From positions 1 through 6,731 of the forward strand of contig CAJIYV010000017.1 of NCBI GenBank assembly GCA_905181745.1: a DNA stretch of 6,731 nucleotides, read 5' to 3'. The notes under the pieces were generated by a model. The model saw only the letters and a program-made list of their open reading frames with translations, did no database searches and had not been told where the DNA came from. Each line of letters opens with the position of its first letter. Positions within the stretch are counted from its first letter, which is position 1. The position numbers and the translations under genes are program-made. The stretch is from an uncultured Actinomycetes bacterium. Its GTDB lineage: Bacteria; Actinomycetota; Actinomycetes; S36-B12. Of this stretch, positions 1-5,681 are shown in pieces.

Positions 1-176
1 TTTCCACGCAGTCCGGCCGTACCGAATTGAAGACTTGCCCTAAAGCAATCGTGCAATTCTGCTACCGCCAGCGGGTCCATCTGTCCGGCACGCTCTAACA
101 GGATTCGCAGTTCGTGCTGGGTTTCTTCGTGGGGGTCGTTCAATAGCCACTCGCGTGCTTGAGCAATTACATTCAT
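1..176 (-). CDS. pmmB: Phosphomannomutase/phosphoglucomutase, N-terminal fragment (runs off the left edge)
   Basis: Reading from the ATG at 176-174 gives 58 complete codons with no stop, beginning MNVIAQAREWLLNDPHEETQ and ending LQFGTAGLRG at residues 49-58. FGTAGLRG is the conserved N-terminal signature of the alpha-D-phosphohexomutase superfamily in the bacterial phospho-sugar mutase (PMM/PGM) branch. The catalytic phosphoserine loop, expected further downstream, lies outside the window. The enzyme interconverts hexose (or pentose) 1- and 6-(5-)phosphates in the cytosol. A purine run GGGGAAAG lies 9 nt before the ATG. The gene follows PNP after only 20 bp, so the two are very probably cotranscribed; from memory, M. 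tuberculosis has the same pair as deoD-pmmB. In that setting the mutase may process the ribose-1-phosphate or deoxyribose-1-phosphate that PNP releases, which is an inference. The family call is secure, the exact substrate is not. Confidence 0.88.
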   Translation of the reverse strand, partial: MNVIAQAREWLLNDPHEETQHELRILLERAGQMDPLAVAELHDCFRASLQFGTAGLRG

Positions 177-196
177 GGGTAGGTGCTTTCCCCGAT

Positions 197-1024
197 CTAG
201 ATTTTTGCAATTATTTTGGCAAGCAGATCGCCCATGCGGGTAGCAGCATCATTGCCGGCCTGTAGCACTTCTTCGTGATTGAGTGGCTCGCCGCTCATAC
301 CTGCAGCTAGATTGGTGACGAGCGAGATTCCAAGAATCTCCATACCGAGTGATCGGGCAACGATTGCTTCCAGTGCCGTGCTCATGCCGACCAGAGTGCC
401 GCCCATGTTGCGCACCATGGAGATTTCCGCGGGGGTTTCATACATCGGTCCGGGGAACTGAACGTAGACGCCTTCGGGCAAGGCGGGGTCAACCTCATGA
501 CACATGGCACGCAAGCGTGATGAATACAAATCCGTAAGGTCAACAAAGTGAGCACCATGAAGCGGCGAGTTACCCGTGAAGTTGATTTGGTCTTTAATTA
601 ATACGGGTGTGCCGGGGGACCACTCAGGGTTGAGACCTCCGCAGCCATTCGTCAGAATCATGGTCTTGCAGCCGCTTGCCGCCGCGGTGCGGACAATATG
701 AGTTACTGCGTCAACGCCCTTTTCTTCGTAGAGATGGGTACGGCCAAGGAAAACCAGGATTTTCTTTCCGTTGATATCAACGCTGCGGATCTTTCCGGAA
801 TGCCCAGCAACTGCGGGTTCGCTGAAATGGGGAACTTCAGAAACGCTGAATTCCGCTATTTGGGTACCAATTCTTTCTGCGGCGGGGACCCAGCCTGAGC
901 CCAGAACTATTGCGATGTCATGAGTGTCAACACCGCTCAGTGAAGTGATAGTGGAAGCAGAATCTAGTGCTGCGCGATTAAGTTGGTCTGTCTTCGGGTT
1001 AATTGAGATATCGATTGGGTTCAC
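197..1024 (-). CDS. punA: Purine nucleoside phosphorylase (trimeric, PNP/MTAP family)
   Basis: A 275-residue cytosolic enzyme that cleaves purine (deoxy)nucleosides with phosphate to the free base plus (deoxy)ribose-1-phosphate. Visible family motifs are the phosphate loop LGSGW (41-45), GHSGK (74-78), the Arg/His phosphate- and ribose-site segment GRTHLYE (94-100), TNGCGGLN (125-132), GPMYETPAE with the purine-site Glu (192-200), GMSTALE with the phosphate-site Ser (213-219) and TNLAAG with the base-contacting Asn238 (237-242). Length fits the trimeric low-molecular-mass class (about 270 residues), not the hexameric E. coli DeoD class, although the mycobacterial orthologue is also called deoD. 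The start is GTG at 1024-1022. There is no clear ribosome-binding site, but a TAGATT hexamer ends 6 nt before it, suggesting a leaderless message. The first ~20 residues are variable in the family, and I see no better internal start. It is followed 20 bp later by the sugar-phosphate mutase. Confidence 0.95.
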   Translation of the reverse strand: MNPIDISINPKTDQLNRAALDSASTITSLSGVDTHDIAIVLGSGWVPAAERIGTQIAEFSVSEVPHFSEPAVAGHSGKIRSVDINGKKILVFLGRTHLYEEKGVDAVTHIVRTAAASGCKTMILTNGCGGLNPEWSPGTPVLIKDQINFTGNSPLHGAHFVDLTDLYSSRLRAMCHEVDPALPEGVYVQFPGPMYETPAEISMVRNMGGTLVGMSTALEAIVARSLGMEILGISLVTNLAAGMSGEPLNHEEVLQAGNDAATRMGDLLAKIIAKI

Positions 1025-1038
1025 TAGGTAAATCTAGT
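1023..1038. repeat. Inverted repeat ACTAG-N6-CTAGT over the PNP start and -10
   Basis: Two perfect 5-bp arms, ACTAG (1023-1027) and CTAGT (1034-1038), are separated by GTAAAT. The repeat covers the putative -10 hexamer and the first two bases of the GTG start codon. It could be an operator half-site pair, or a small hairpin in a longer read-through mRNA that would partly mask the start codon. Arms of this length occur by chance several times per window, so the position rather than the repeat itself is the argument. Confidence 0.3.
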
Positions 1039-1040
1039 AC
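1025..1040 (-). promoter_or_regulatory. Putative -10 element of a leaderless PNP promoter
   Basis: On the minus strand the hexamer TAGATT (1036-1031) fits the actinobacterial TAnnnT -10 pattern. Six bases (TACCTA) separate it from the GTG start at 1024, which would put the first base of the start codon at about +1. No Shine-Dalgarno-like purine run precedes the GTG, as expected for a leaderless transcript. A 17-nt spacer would place GCACAA at -35, a poor match to TTGACA. This is a pattern match only; read-through from accA3 could also supply transcript. Confidence 0.4.
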
Positions 1041-1068
1041 TTATTGGGGCGAATTGTGCATGCGTCGG

Positions 1069-1388
1069 TCAGCTATCGGCGACAGAACCCGAAAGGCGAG
1101 GGAAAACTGTGAAAGTTGATGCCAACTCGTCGACCGTAGGGCGCTTCTGAACTGCCAGGGTGAGCGGGTGAATCAGCTCGATAGCGTGTGGTGAAAGGAA
1201 AACAGCGCCAGGGAGGATGCGTGATGTTTTACGGCAAAAAATCTTGATAAAACCATCGTCATGCTCCCACATATTGATTGGGCATTCGTGGCCAGCGGAC
1301 GTAGATACACATCACCACGGATTTCACCTGAGTCAAAATCTGATTGACTCACGCCCACAGGTGCAATCACTTGCCGCGTAAAAATGCC
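1069..1388 (-). pseudogene. Decayed C-terminal remnant of an LpdA-type NAD(P)H dehydrogenase (flavoprotein disulfide reductase family)
   Basis: No intact gene lies between accA3 and PNP, but two minus-strand frames together recover the C-terminal dimerisation domain of an LpdA-like pyridine nucleotide-disulfide oxidoreductase. The first frame (1388-1275) reads GIFTRQVIAPVGVSQ and then YLRPLATNAQS. The second (1275-1069) reads NMWEHDDGFIKIFCR, AIELIHPLTLAVQKRPTVDE and FTVFPRLSGSVADS before TGA. The family pattern FTxPEIAxVGVSQ ... LPLATNxRAKM ... GFVKIFC ... SELIxPxALAV ... TVxxLAxTFxVYPSLSGS continues smoothly across the join if one base is restored near 1273-1277. About 104 codons remain of an expected ~460-480; the FAD- and NAD-binding halves are gone. 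Homology begins within ~20 bp of the accA3 stop. From memory, actinobacteria often carry an intact copy at exactly this place, so this looks like a vertically inherited gene lost here by deletion plus frameshift. I see no credible start or ribosome-binding site for either piece. Confidence 0.8.
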
Positions 1389-1396
1389 TTGTGATC

Positions 1397-1410
1397 TAGC
1401 GCGAACGCTA
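1397..1410 (-). other. Short hairpin with UUCG loop at the accA3 stop codon
   Basis: In the minus-strand transcript the accA3 stop UAG begins a perfect 5-bp stem, UAGCG-UUCG-CGCUA. A run of five U (1384-1380) follows 12 nt after the stem. A normal intrinsic terminator has the U run directly after a longer stem, so at best this is a weak pause, 3'-end or processing structure. Transcription may continue into the PNP gene. Confidence 0.3.
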
Positions 1411-3165
1411 TTGAGAGGAAGTGATCTCGCACAGCAGCGTGCCAGCTGGAACGGTTGTGCCCACCTGGGCGTTAAGCGCTGTGATTTTTCCGGATTTATG
1501 GGCTGTGAGTGGTTGCTCCATTTTCATCGCTTCCAAAACCACAATTAAGTCTCCCGCTGAGACTTCTTGACCTTCAGCGACATCAATTTTCACGATCGTG
1601 CCTTGCATGGGCGCAGTAAGTGCATCACCGGACACATTTGCAGATGCTTTCTTGCGCTCACGTTTCTTTGCGGTGGGGGTGGGCTCACTGGATTCGGCGC
1701 CAAAACCTTGGGGAAGGGTGACTTCAAGGCGTTTGCCATTGACCTCAACGACAACAGATTTCCTGGCCGAGTTTTCGTCGGGTTCATGGGAGTCACCCGA
1801 GTAGGCAGGAATCTCGTTATTGAATTCGGTTTCAATCCAGCGAGTGTGGACGGTGAAAGGCGTGTGTTCATCCGCCGGTGCAAAAGCGGGATCGTTGACT
1901 ACAACCCGATGAAAAGTGAGTGCGGTTGCGATTCCATCCACATTGAACTCAGCGAGAGCACGGCGAGAACGTTGCAACGCCTCCTGGCGGTCCTTGCCAG
2001 TGACAATCAACTTGGCCAAAAGTGAATCAAAGTTTCCGCCAATTACGTCACCCGCTTCAAAACCCGTGTCAACGCGCACTCCTGGGCCGCTGGGAAGCTG
2101 CCACAGGGCGAGTTTTCCTGGACCGGGAAGGAAACCGCGACCGGGGTCTTCTCCATTGATTCGAAACTCGATGCTGTGACCGCGCAGTTCGGGATCGGGA
2201 TAGTCGATTGTGCCGCCCCGGGCAATGCGGAATTGTTCGCGCACGAGATCGATTCCAGCGACTTCTTCGCTGACCGGGTGCTCTACCTGAAGGCGAGTGT
2301 TTACTTCAAGGAATGAGATGGTGCCATCGGTGCCGATCAAGAACTCGCACGTTCCAGCGTTGTAGTAGCCGGCCTCTTTGATAATGGCTTTTGAGGAAGA
2401 GTACAGAGCTTCCCGCTGTTTTTCGGTGAGAAAAGGAGCGGGTGCTTCTTCGACCAGTTTTTGATGGCGCCGCTGCAGTGAACAGTCACGCGTTGACACA
2501 ACCACCACATTGCCGGCCTGGTCTGCGAGTACTTGGGTTTCCACGTGGCGAGGACTATCGAGATAGCGTTCAACAAAGCACTCGCCGCGACCGAATGCAG
2601 CAATTGCCTCGCGGACTGCTGATTCATAGAGTTCCGGAATTTCCTCGAGAGTGCGGGCCACTTTGAGTCCACGACCGCCGCCACCGAATGCCGCTTTGAT
2701 CGCAACGGGGAGGCCATGCTCTTGAGCAAAAGCAGTAACTTCACTGGCGTCTTTCACCGGATCAGGTGTTCCAGGCACCTGGGGGGCTCCGGCGCGCTGG
2801 GCGATATGGCGGGCACTGACCTTGTCGCCGAGTGAGCGAATTGCTGCGGGTGGAGGACCGATCCAAATTAGTCCGGCATCAATCACAGCTTGGGCGAAGT
2901 CAGCATTTTCGGAAAGAAACCCGTACCCTGGGTGGACCGAATCGGCACCGGACTCTTTCGCCGCACCCATGATCTTGGCAATGTCAAGATAGGACTCTGC
3001 TGCAGTTGACCCGCCGAGGGAAAAAGCATGATCCGCGAGGCGCACGTGCAGGGCATCACGGTCAGGATCGGCGTAGACCGCGACTGATTCGATTCCCTCG
3101 TCCGTGCAGGCACGAATGACTCGAACCGCGATTTCACCGCGGTTGGCGATCAAGACTTTTTTCAC
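1408..3165 (-). CDS. accA3: Acyl-CoA carboxylase alpha subunit: biotin carboxylase fused to biotin carboxyl carrier protein
   Basis: A 585-residue fusion that uses ATP and bicarbonate to carboxylate biotin held on its own C-terminal carrier domain. The biotin-carboxylase N-terminal domain (1-112) starts KKVLIANRGEIA and contains HPGYGFLSEN (78-87). The ATP-grasp domain (about 113-320) shows Lys115, Lys157, the glycine loop GGGGRG (161-166), LQRRHQK (230-236), metal ligands Glu274 and Glu287, and EVNTRLQVEHP (287-297) with catalytic Arg291 and Glu295. The biotin-carboxylase C-terminal domain runs to about 440. A charged, low-complexity linker follows, then the biotinyl domain (about 517-583) with EAMKME; Lys548 is the biotin acceptor. 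The start is GTG at 3165-3163, placed by the conserved MKKVLIANRGEIA and by GAAGGG 8 nt upstream. It lies 31 bp after maf. It should pair with the AccD and AccE encoded upstream and be a substrate of the divergent BirA. Confidence 0.97.
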   Translation of the reverse strand: MKKVLIANRGEIAVRVIRACTDEGIESVAVYADPDRDALHVRLADHAFSLGGSTAAESYLDIAKIMGAAKESGADSVHPGYGFLSENADFAQAVIDAGLIWIGPPPAAIRSLGDKVSARHIAQRAGAPQVPGTPDPVKDASEVTAFAQEHGLPVAIKAAFGGGGRGLKVARTLEEIPELYESAVREAIAAFGRGECFVERYLDSPRHVETQVLADQAGNVVVVSTRDCSLQRRHQKLVEEAPAPFLTEKQREALYSSSKAIIKEAGYYNAGTCEFLIGTDGTISFLEVNTRLQVEHPVSEEVAGIDLVREQFRIARGGTIDYPDPELRGHSIEFRINGEDPGRGFLPGPGKLALWQLPSGPGVRVDTGFEAGDVIGGNFDSLLAKLIVTGKDRQEALQRSRRALAEFNVDGIATALTFHRVVVNDPAFAPADEHTPFTVHTRWIETEFNNEIPAYSGDSHEPDENSARKSVVVEVNGKRLEVTLPQGFGAESSEPTPTAKKRERKKASANVSGDALTAPMQGTIVKIDVAEGQEVSAGDLIVVLEAMKMEQPLTAHKSGKITALNAQVGTTVPAGTLLCEITSSQ

Positions 3166-3173
3166 AGGTGTTT

Positions 3174-3179
3174 CCCTTC
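3174..3179 (-). promoter_or_regulatory. Ribosome-binding site of accA3
   Basis: The minus-strand GAAGGG ends 8 nt before the GTG start codon at 3165. It decides in favour of this non-ATG start, which also coincides with the conserved N-terminus of biotin carboxylases. Confidence 0.7.
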
Positions 3180-3196
3180 GGTTGCTCCACTTGAGT

Positions 3197-3832
3197 CTAT
3201 CGGGCGCTATTCCATAGTTGCGTCCACGTGATCCCCAATTGACTCAGGAGTTCACGCACGGTAGGAAGTGAGATTCCAACCACATTAGAAGGATCCCCGG
3301 TTACTCCTTGAACAAAAGCTCCGCCGAGTCCGTCCAAGGTGAAACCACCGGCGACCGCGAAGGGTTCACCGGTATTGAGATACGCGTCCATTTCCTCGTC
3401 AGTGAGGGCACCCAGGTGGACGTCAGTACTGGCGGTTCCGAGTGATGAATGCATTTGGCCGTCTGCATCTGCGTAGTTGATGAAATGGCCGGTGTGCAGG
3501 GTGCCCGTGTTGTTCATCATTTCTCGCCAACGGGCCTTTGCGACGTGGGCGTTTTGTGGCTTGCCGTAGGGCTTGCCATTGAGTTCGAACACCGAATCAC
3601 AGCCAATCACGATGGTGCCGGGTAAAAGTTCATGTGAGTCGGCAAGTTCTTGGGTTACTTTTTCACACTTTGCTTGGGCCAGGGCTTGGGCAAGCTCTTT
3701 TGGAGTCGCCGCCGCCAGATTTTTTTCGATTGCTTCTTCATCCACGTGGCTTACCCGCACGATGGGGTGGATGCCGGCATTGTTCAGTGTTGCCAGCCGA
3801 GCAGGGGAAGCTGACGCCAAAATAAGTTTCAT
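3197..3832 (-). CDS. maf: Maf family nucleoside triphosphate pyrophosphatase
   Basis: A 211-residue Maf/HAM1-fold pyrophosphatase that hydrolyses non-canonical or pyrimidine NTPs to NMP plus pyrophosphate, a nucleotide-pool cleaning role sometimes linked to septum inhibition. The N-terminal MKLILASASPAR (1-12) is the family signature. IGCDS (76-80) carries the catalytic Asp79, followed by GKP (90-92), and GDPSNVVGISLP (179-190) is the usual C-terminal motif. The start is the ATG at 3832-3830. The frame stays open 54 codons further upstream, but that extension is antiparsimonious: it would lie over accE and precede the conserved MKLILASAS start. AGGA overlapping the accE stop codon, 5 nt before the ATG, supports the shorter form. 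It sits 7 bp after accE and 31 bp before accA3. Which nucleotide it prefers cannot be told here. Confidence 0.94.
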   Translation of the reverse strand: MKLILASASPARLATLNNAGIHPIVRVSHVDEEAIEKNLAAATPKELAQALAQAKCEKVTQELADSHELLPGTIVIGCDSVFELNGKPYGKPQNAHVAKARWREMMNNTGTLHTGHFINYADADGQMHSSLGTASTDVHLGALTDEEMDAYLNTGEPFAVAGGFTLDGLGGAFVQGVTGDPSNVVGISLPTVRELLSQLGITWTQLWNSAR

Positions 3833-3837
3833 GGACG

Positions 3838-3841
3838 TCCT
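3838..3841 (-). promoter_or_regulatory. Ribosome-binding site of maf, embedded in the accE stop
   Basis: On the minus strand TAGGACGTCC precedes the maf ATG. TAG is the accE stop, and the AGGA made from its last two bases plus the next two is placed 5 nt before the start codon. It selects the 211-residue maf start over the open upstream extension and suggests coupling to accE translation. Confidence 0.55.
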
Positions 3842-4046
3842 ATTGCGCAAGTCCGGATTCACGCCAAGCGCCTGGGCCGACGATCGGGAAGGTGCGCAGC
3901 AAGCGTTCGCGGCTATTCCAGGCATGGATCGCGGTGGGTTGGTCAGTACGGGCCTGTGCCTGGGCATCACCGAATACGATGAGGAGCGCAGCAACGTCTT
4001 CTGGGCTCGCCTCCCCGCGAGTTATTTGTAGGTGCGACCCGGTCAT
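3840..4046 (-). CDS. accE: Acyl-CoA carboxylase epsilon subunit
   Basis: A 68-residue protein with the two conserved ends of the actinobacterial ACC-epsilon family. The N-terminal block is LQITRGEASPEDVAALLIVF (6-25), matching the usual 'hRGxPTPEELAALVAVL' pattern. The C-terminal block is the basic/Trp segment HAWNSRERLLR followed by VGPGAWRESGL (41-66). A short variable linker rich in Ala/Gln/Thr joins them. In known systems epsilon holds the AccA and AccD subunits together and strongly stimulates activity; it has no catalytic residues. The ATG at 4046-4044 overlaps the accD TGA by the ATGA arrangement, and no purine-rich site precedes it, so it is probably translated by reinitiation after accD, keeping the subunits in proportion. 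It is easily missed because of its size and because the maf frame stays open across it. Confidence 0.93.
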   Translation of the reverse strand: MTGSHLQITRGEASPEDVAALLIVFGDAQAQARTDQPTAIHAWNSRERLLRTFPIVGPGAWRESGLAQ

Positions 4047-5623
4047 AGGGGAATGTTTCCGTGCTTCTTGGGAGGAAGCGTTGCGCGTTTTGTGCGCAAT
4101 GCGCGTAGCGCGTGGGTGAGTTGCAGTCGGGTTTCGTGAGGAAAAATAACCCGATCCATGAATCCGCGCTCTGCGGCAACATAAGGATTCGCGAATTTTT
4201 CGGTGTATTCCTCGATCCGGGCAGCGCGCTCAGCCACGGGATCAGCCGCATTTGCAATCTCCTTGCGGTACAAAATGTTGACCGCGCCTTGGGCACCCAT
4301 GACCGCAATTTCTGCAGTGGGCCATGCCAAGTTGATGTCGGCTCCAAGATGCTTTGATCCCATGACGTCGTAGGCGCCGCCGTACGCCTTGCGGGTAATA
4401 ACCGTCAGTAGTGGAACGGTTGCTTCAGCATAAGCATAAATTAGCTTTGCACCACGACGAATAATTCCGTCCCACTCCTGATCGGTACCGGGTAAGAATC
4501 CTGGGACATCGACAAAAGTAATTACGGGAACATTGAATGCATCGCAGGTGCGGACAAAACGCGCGGCTTTTTCAGAGGCTTCAATATCGAGCGTTCCAGC
4601 GAACCGCATAGGTTGGTTAGCGACGATGCCAACTGGGTGGCCCTCAACGCGACCAAATCCGCACAAAATATTTGGTGCAAAAAGTGGCTGGGTTTCTAGA
4701 AAGTCGCCGTCGTCGAGAACGGATGCAAGCACGTCATGCATGTCGTATGGCTGATTGGGTGAATCAGGAATAATTGTGTCAAGGGCGTAATCCTCGTCGG
4801 TGAACTCCGAGGATACCTTGGTGGGAATAACAACGGGCTCACTCAAATTGTTGCTCGGAAGATAAGAAAGTAGGGCACGCACATAATCCAGGGCATCGTG
4901 CTCATCAGATGCCATGTAGTGGGCTACACCGCTTTTGGAGTTGTGGGTATGCGCGCCACCGAGCTCCTCGAACTCGACATCTTCGCCCGTTACAGTTTTG
5001 ATTACGTCAGGACCGGTAATAAACATGTGTGAGGTTTGGTCGACCATGACAATAAAGTCGGTGATAGCCGGGGAGTAGACAGCGCCACCAGCGCACGGTC
5101 CCATCACCAGTGAGATTTGCGGGATTACCCCGGACGCCATTACATTGCGGTAAAAGATTTCGCCGTAAAGGCCGAGAGCGACCACTCCTTCTTGAATACG
5201 GGCGCCACCTGAGTCATTAAGACCAATCATTGGACAGCCGGTTTTCAACGCCAGATCCATAATTTTGACAATTTTTTCACCGAACACTTCACCCAGTGAA
5301 CCGCCAAAGACGGTGAAATCCTGGGCAAAGACGCACACCTGCCGGCCGTCGACAGTTCCATACCCGGTGATTACACCGTCGCCATAAGGACGATTGTTTT
5401 CCAATCCGAAGTTGTGCGACCGGTGCCGGGTGAGTCCGTCAATTGCCTGAAACGAGCCAGCATCAAGGAAAGCGTCAATCCGCTCCATCGCGGTCATTTT
5501 TCCTCGCGCGTGTTGTTTATCCACGGCTTCTTGTCGTTTTCCGGCAGCTTCGGATCGACGGGATCCCAGAACCTGCGCTTTCCCCGCGGTGGTGTGCAGA
5601 TCGGGGCTCGTCTCGGCGCTCAT
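4043..5623 (-). CDS. accD5: Acyl-CoA carboxylase beta subunit (carboxyltransferase, PccB/AccD5 type)
   Basis: A 526-residue biotin-dependent carboxyltransferase of the crotonase fold, normally a hexamer that moves the carboxyl group from biotin to an acyl-CoA. The N-terminal half has GDGVITGYGTVDGR (81-94), FTVFGGSLGE (103-112), SGGARIQEG (138-146) and the oxyanion segment CAGGAVYSPA (177-186). The C-terminal half has GIVANQPM (332-339), VDVPGFLPGT (371-380) and TRKAYGGAYDVMGSK (410-424). It ends with the typical KKHGNIPL. Length matches the PccB/AccD5 group (~525-550). Asp419 in GGAYD falls where, by eye, the specificity residue Asp422 of Streptomyces PccB lies, favouring propionyl-CoA over acetyl-CoA. 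The start is the ATG at 5623-5621 with AGGAGG 4 nt upstream, so it is first in the minus-strand operon. It overlaps accE by 4 nt. Confidence 0.96.
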   Translation of the reverse strand: MSAETSPDLHTTAGKAQVLGSRRSEAAGKRQEAVDKQHARGKMTAMERIDAFLDAGSFQAIDGLTRHRSHNFGLENNRPYGDGVITGYGTVDGRQVCVFAQDFTVFGGSLGEVFGEKIVKIMDLALKTGCPMIGLNDSGGARIQEGVVALGLYGEIFYRNVMASGVIPQISLVMGPCAGGAVYSPAITDFIVMVDQTSHMFITGPDVIKTVTGEDVEFEELGGAHTHNSKSGVAHYMASDEHDALDYVRALLSYLPSNNLSEPVVIPTKVSSEFTDEDYALDTIIPDSPNQPYDMHDVLASVLDDGDFLETQPLFAPNILCGFGRVEGHPVGIVANQPMRFAGTLDIEASEKAARFVRTCDAFNVPVITFVDVPGFLPGTDQEWDGIIRRGAKLIYAYAEATVPLLTVITRKAYGGAYDVMGSKHLGADINLAWPTAEIAVMGAQGAVNILYRKEIANAADPVAERAARIEEYTEKFANPYVAAERGFMDRVIFPHETRLQLTHALRALRTKRATLPPKKHGNIPL

Positions 5624-5681
5624 GCGTCCTCCTAGGTGGTGCTGGTATCGGGCTGAGTTATCACCTGCGTACCTTATCCAT
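5624..5681. promoter_or_regulatory. Divergent accD/birA promoter region with a two-way -10-like core
   Basis: These 58 bp separate the accD and birA starts and must drive both unless birA is read from inside accD. Plus strand: TACCTT (5670-5675) fits TAnnnT and lies 6 nt before the birA GTG. Minus strand: the same bases read TAAGGT (5676-5671), also TAnnnT, which would start an accD mRNA near 5664 with a leader of about 41 nt containing AGGAGG. An alternative minus-strand element is the TGATAACT stretch (5664-5657). I find no convincing TTGACA at 17-18 bp in either direction. Promoter identity is a pattern inference. Confidence 0.4.
5628..5633 (-). promoter_or_regulatory. Strong ribosome-binding site of accD
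   Basis: A perfect AGGAGG on the minus strand lies 4 nt before the accD ATG. It is the best Shine-Dalgarno match in the window and contrasts with the absent or weak sites of accE, PNP and birA. It implies that accD has a leadered mRNA. Confidence 0.8.

Noticed and set aside
195..202. ATCTAGAT palindrome at the PNP stop codon
   Set aside because: Eight bases with no loop and no flanking U run; neither terminator nor credible operator, and expected by chance.
1173..1370. Separate small proteins of 65 and 67 residues in the accA3-PNP gap
   Set aside because: They overlap, lack ribosome-binding sites, and only the homologous parts of each make sense as successive pieces of one flavoprotein reductase domain, so they are recorded as one pseudogene.
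1567..2025. Plus-strand open frame of 152 codons antisense to accA3
   Set aside because: It is fully covered by the securely identified accA3 on the other strand and shows no recognisable motif.
3833..3994. 54-codon N-terminal extension of maf
   Set aside because: It lies on top of accE in another frame, has no family resemblance, and the conserved Maf start MKLILASASPAR with its AGGA site is at 3832.
5589..5681. 31-codon upstream extension of birA
   Set aside because: It overlaps the accD start and its ribosome-binding site, and the residues do not resemble biotin ligase; GTG 5682 gives the usual N-terminal length.
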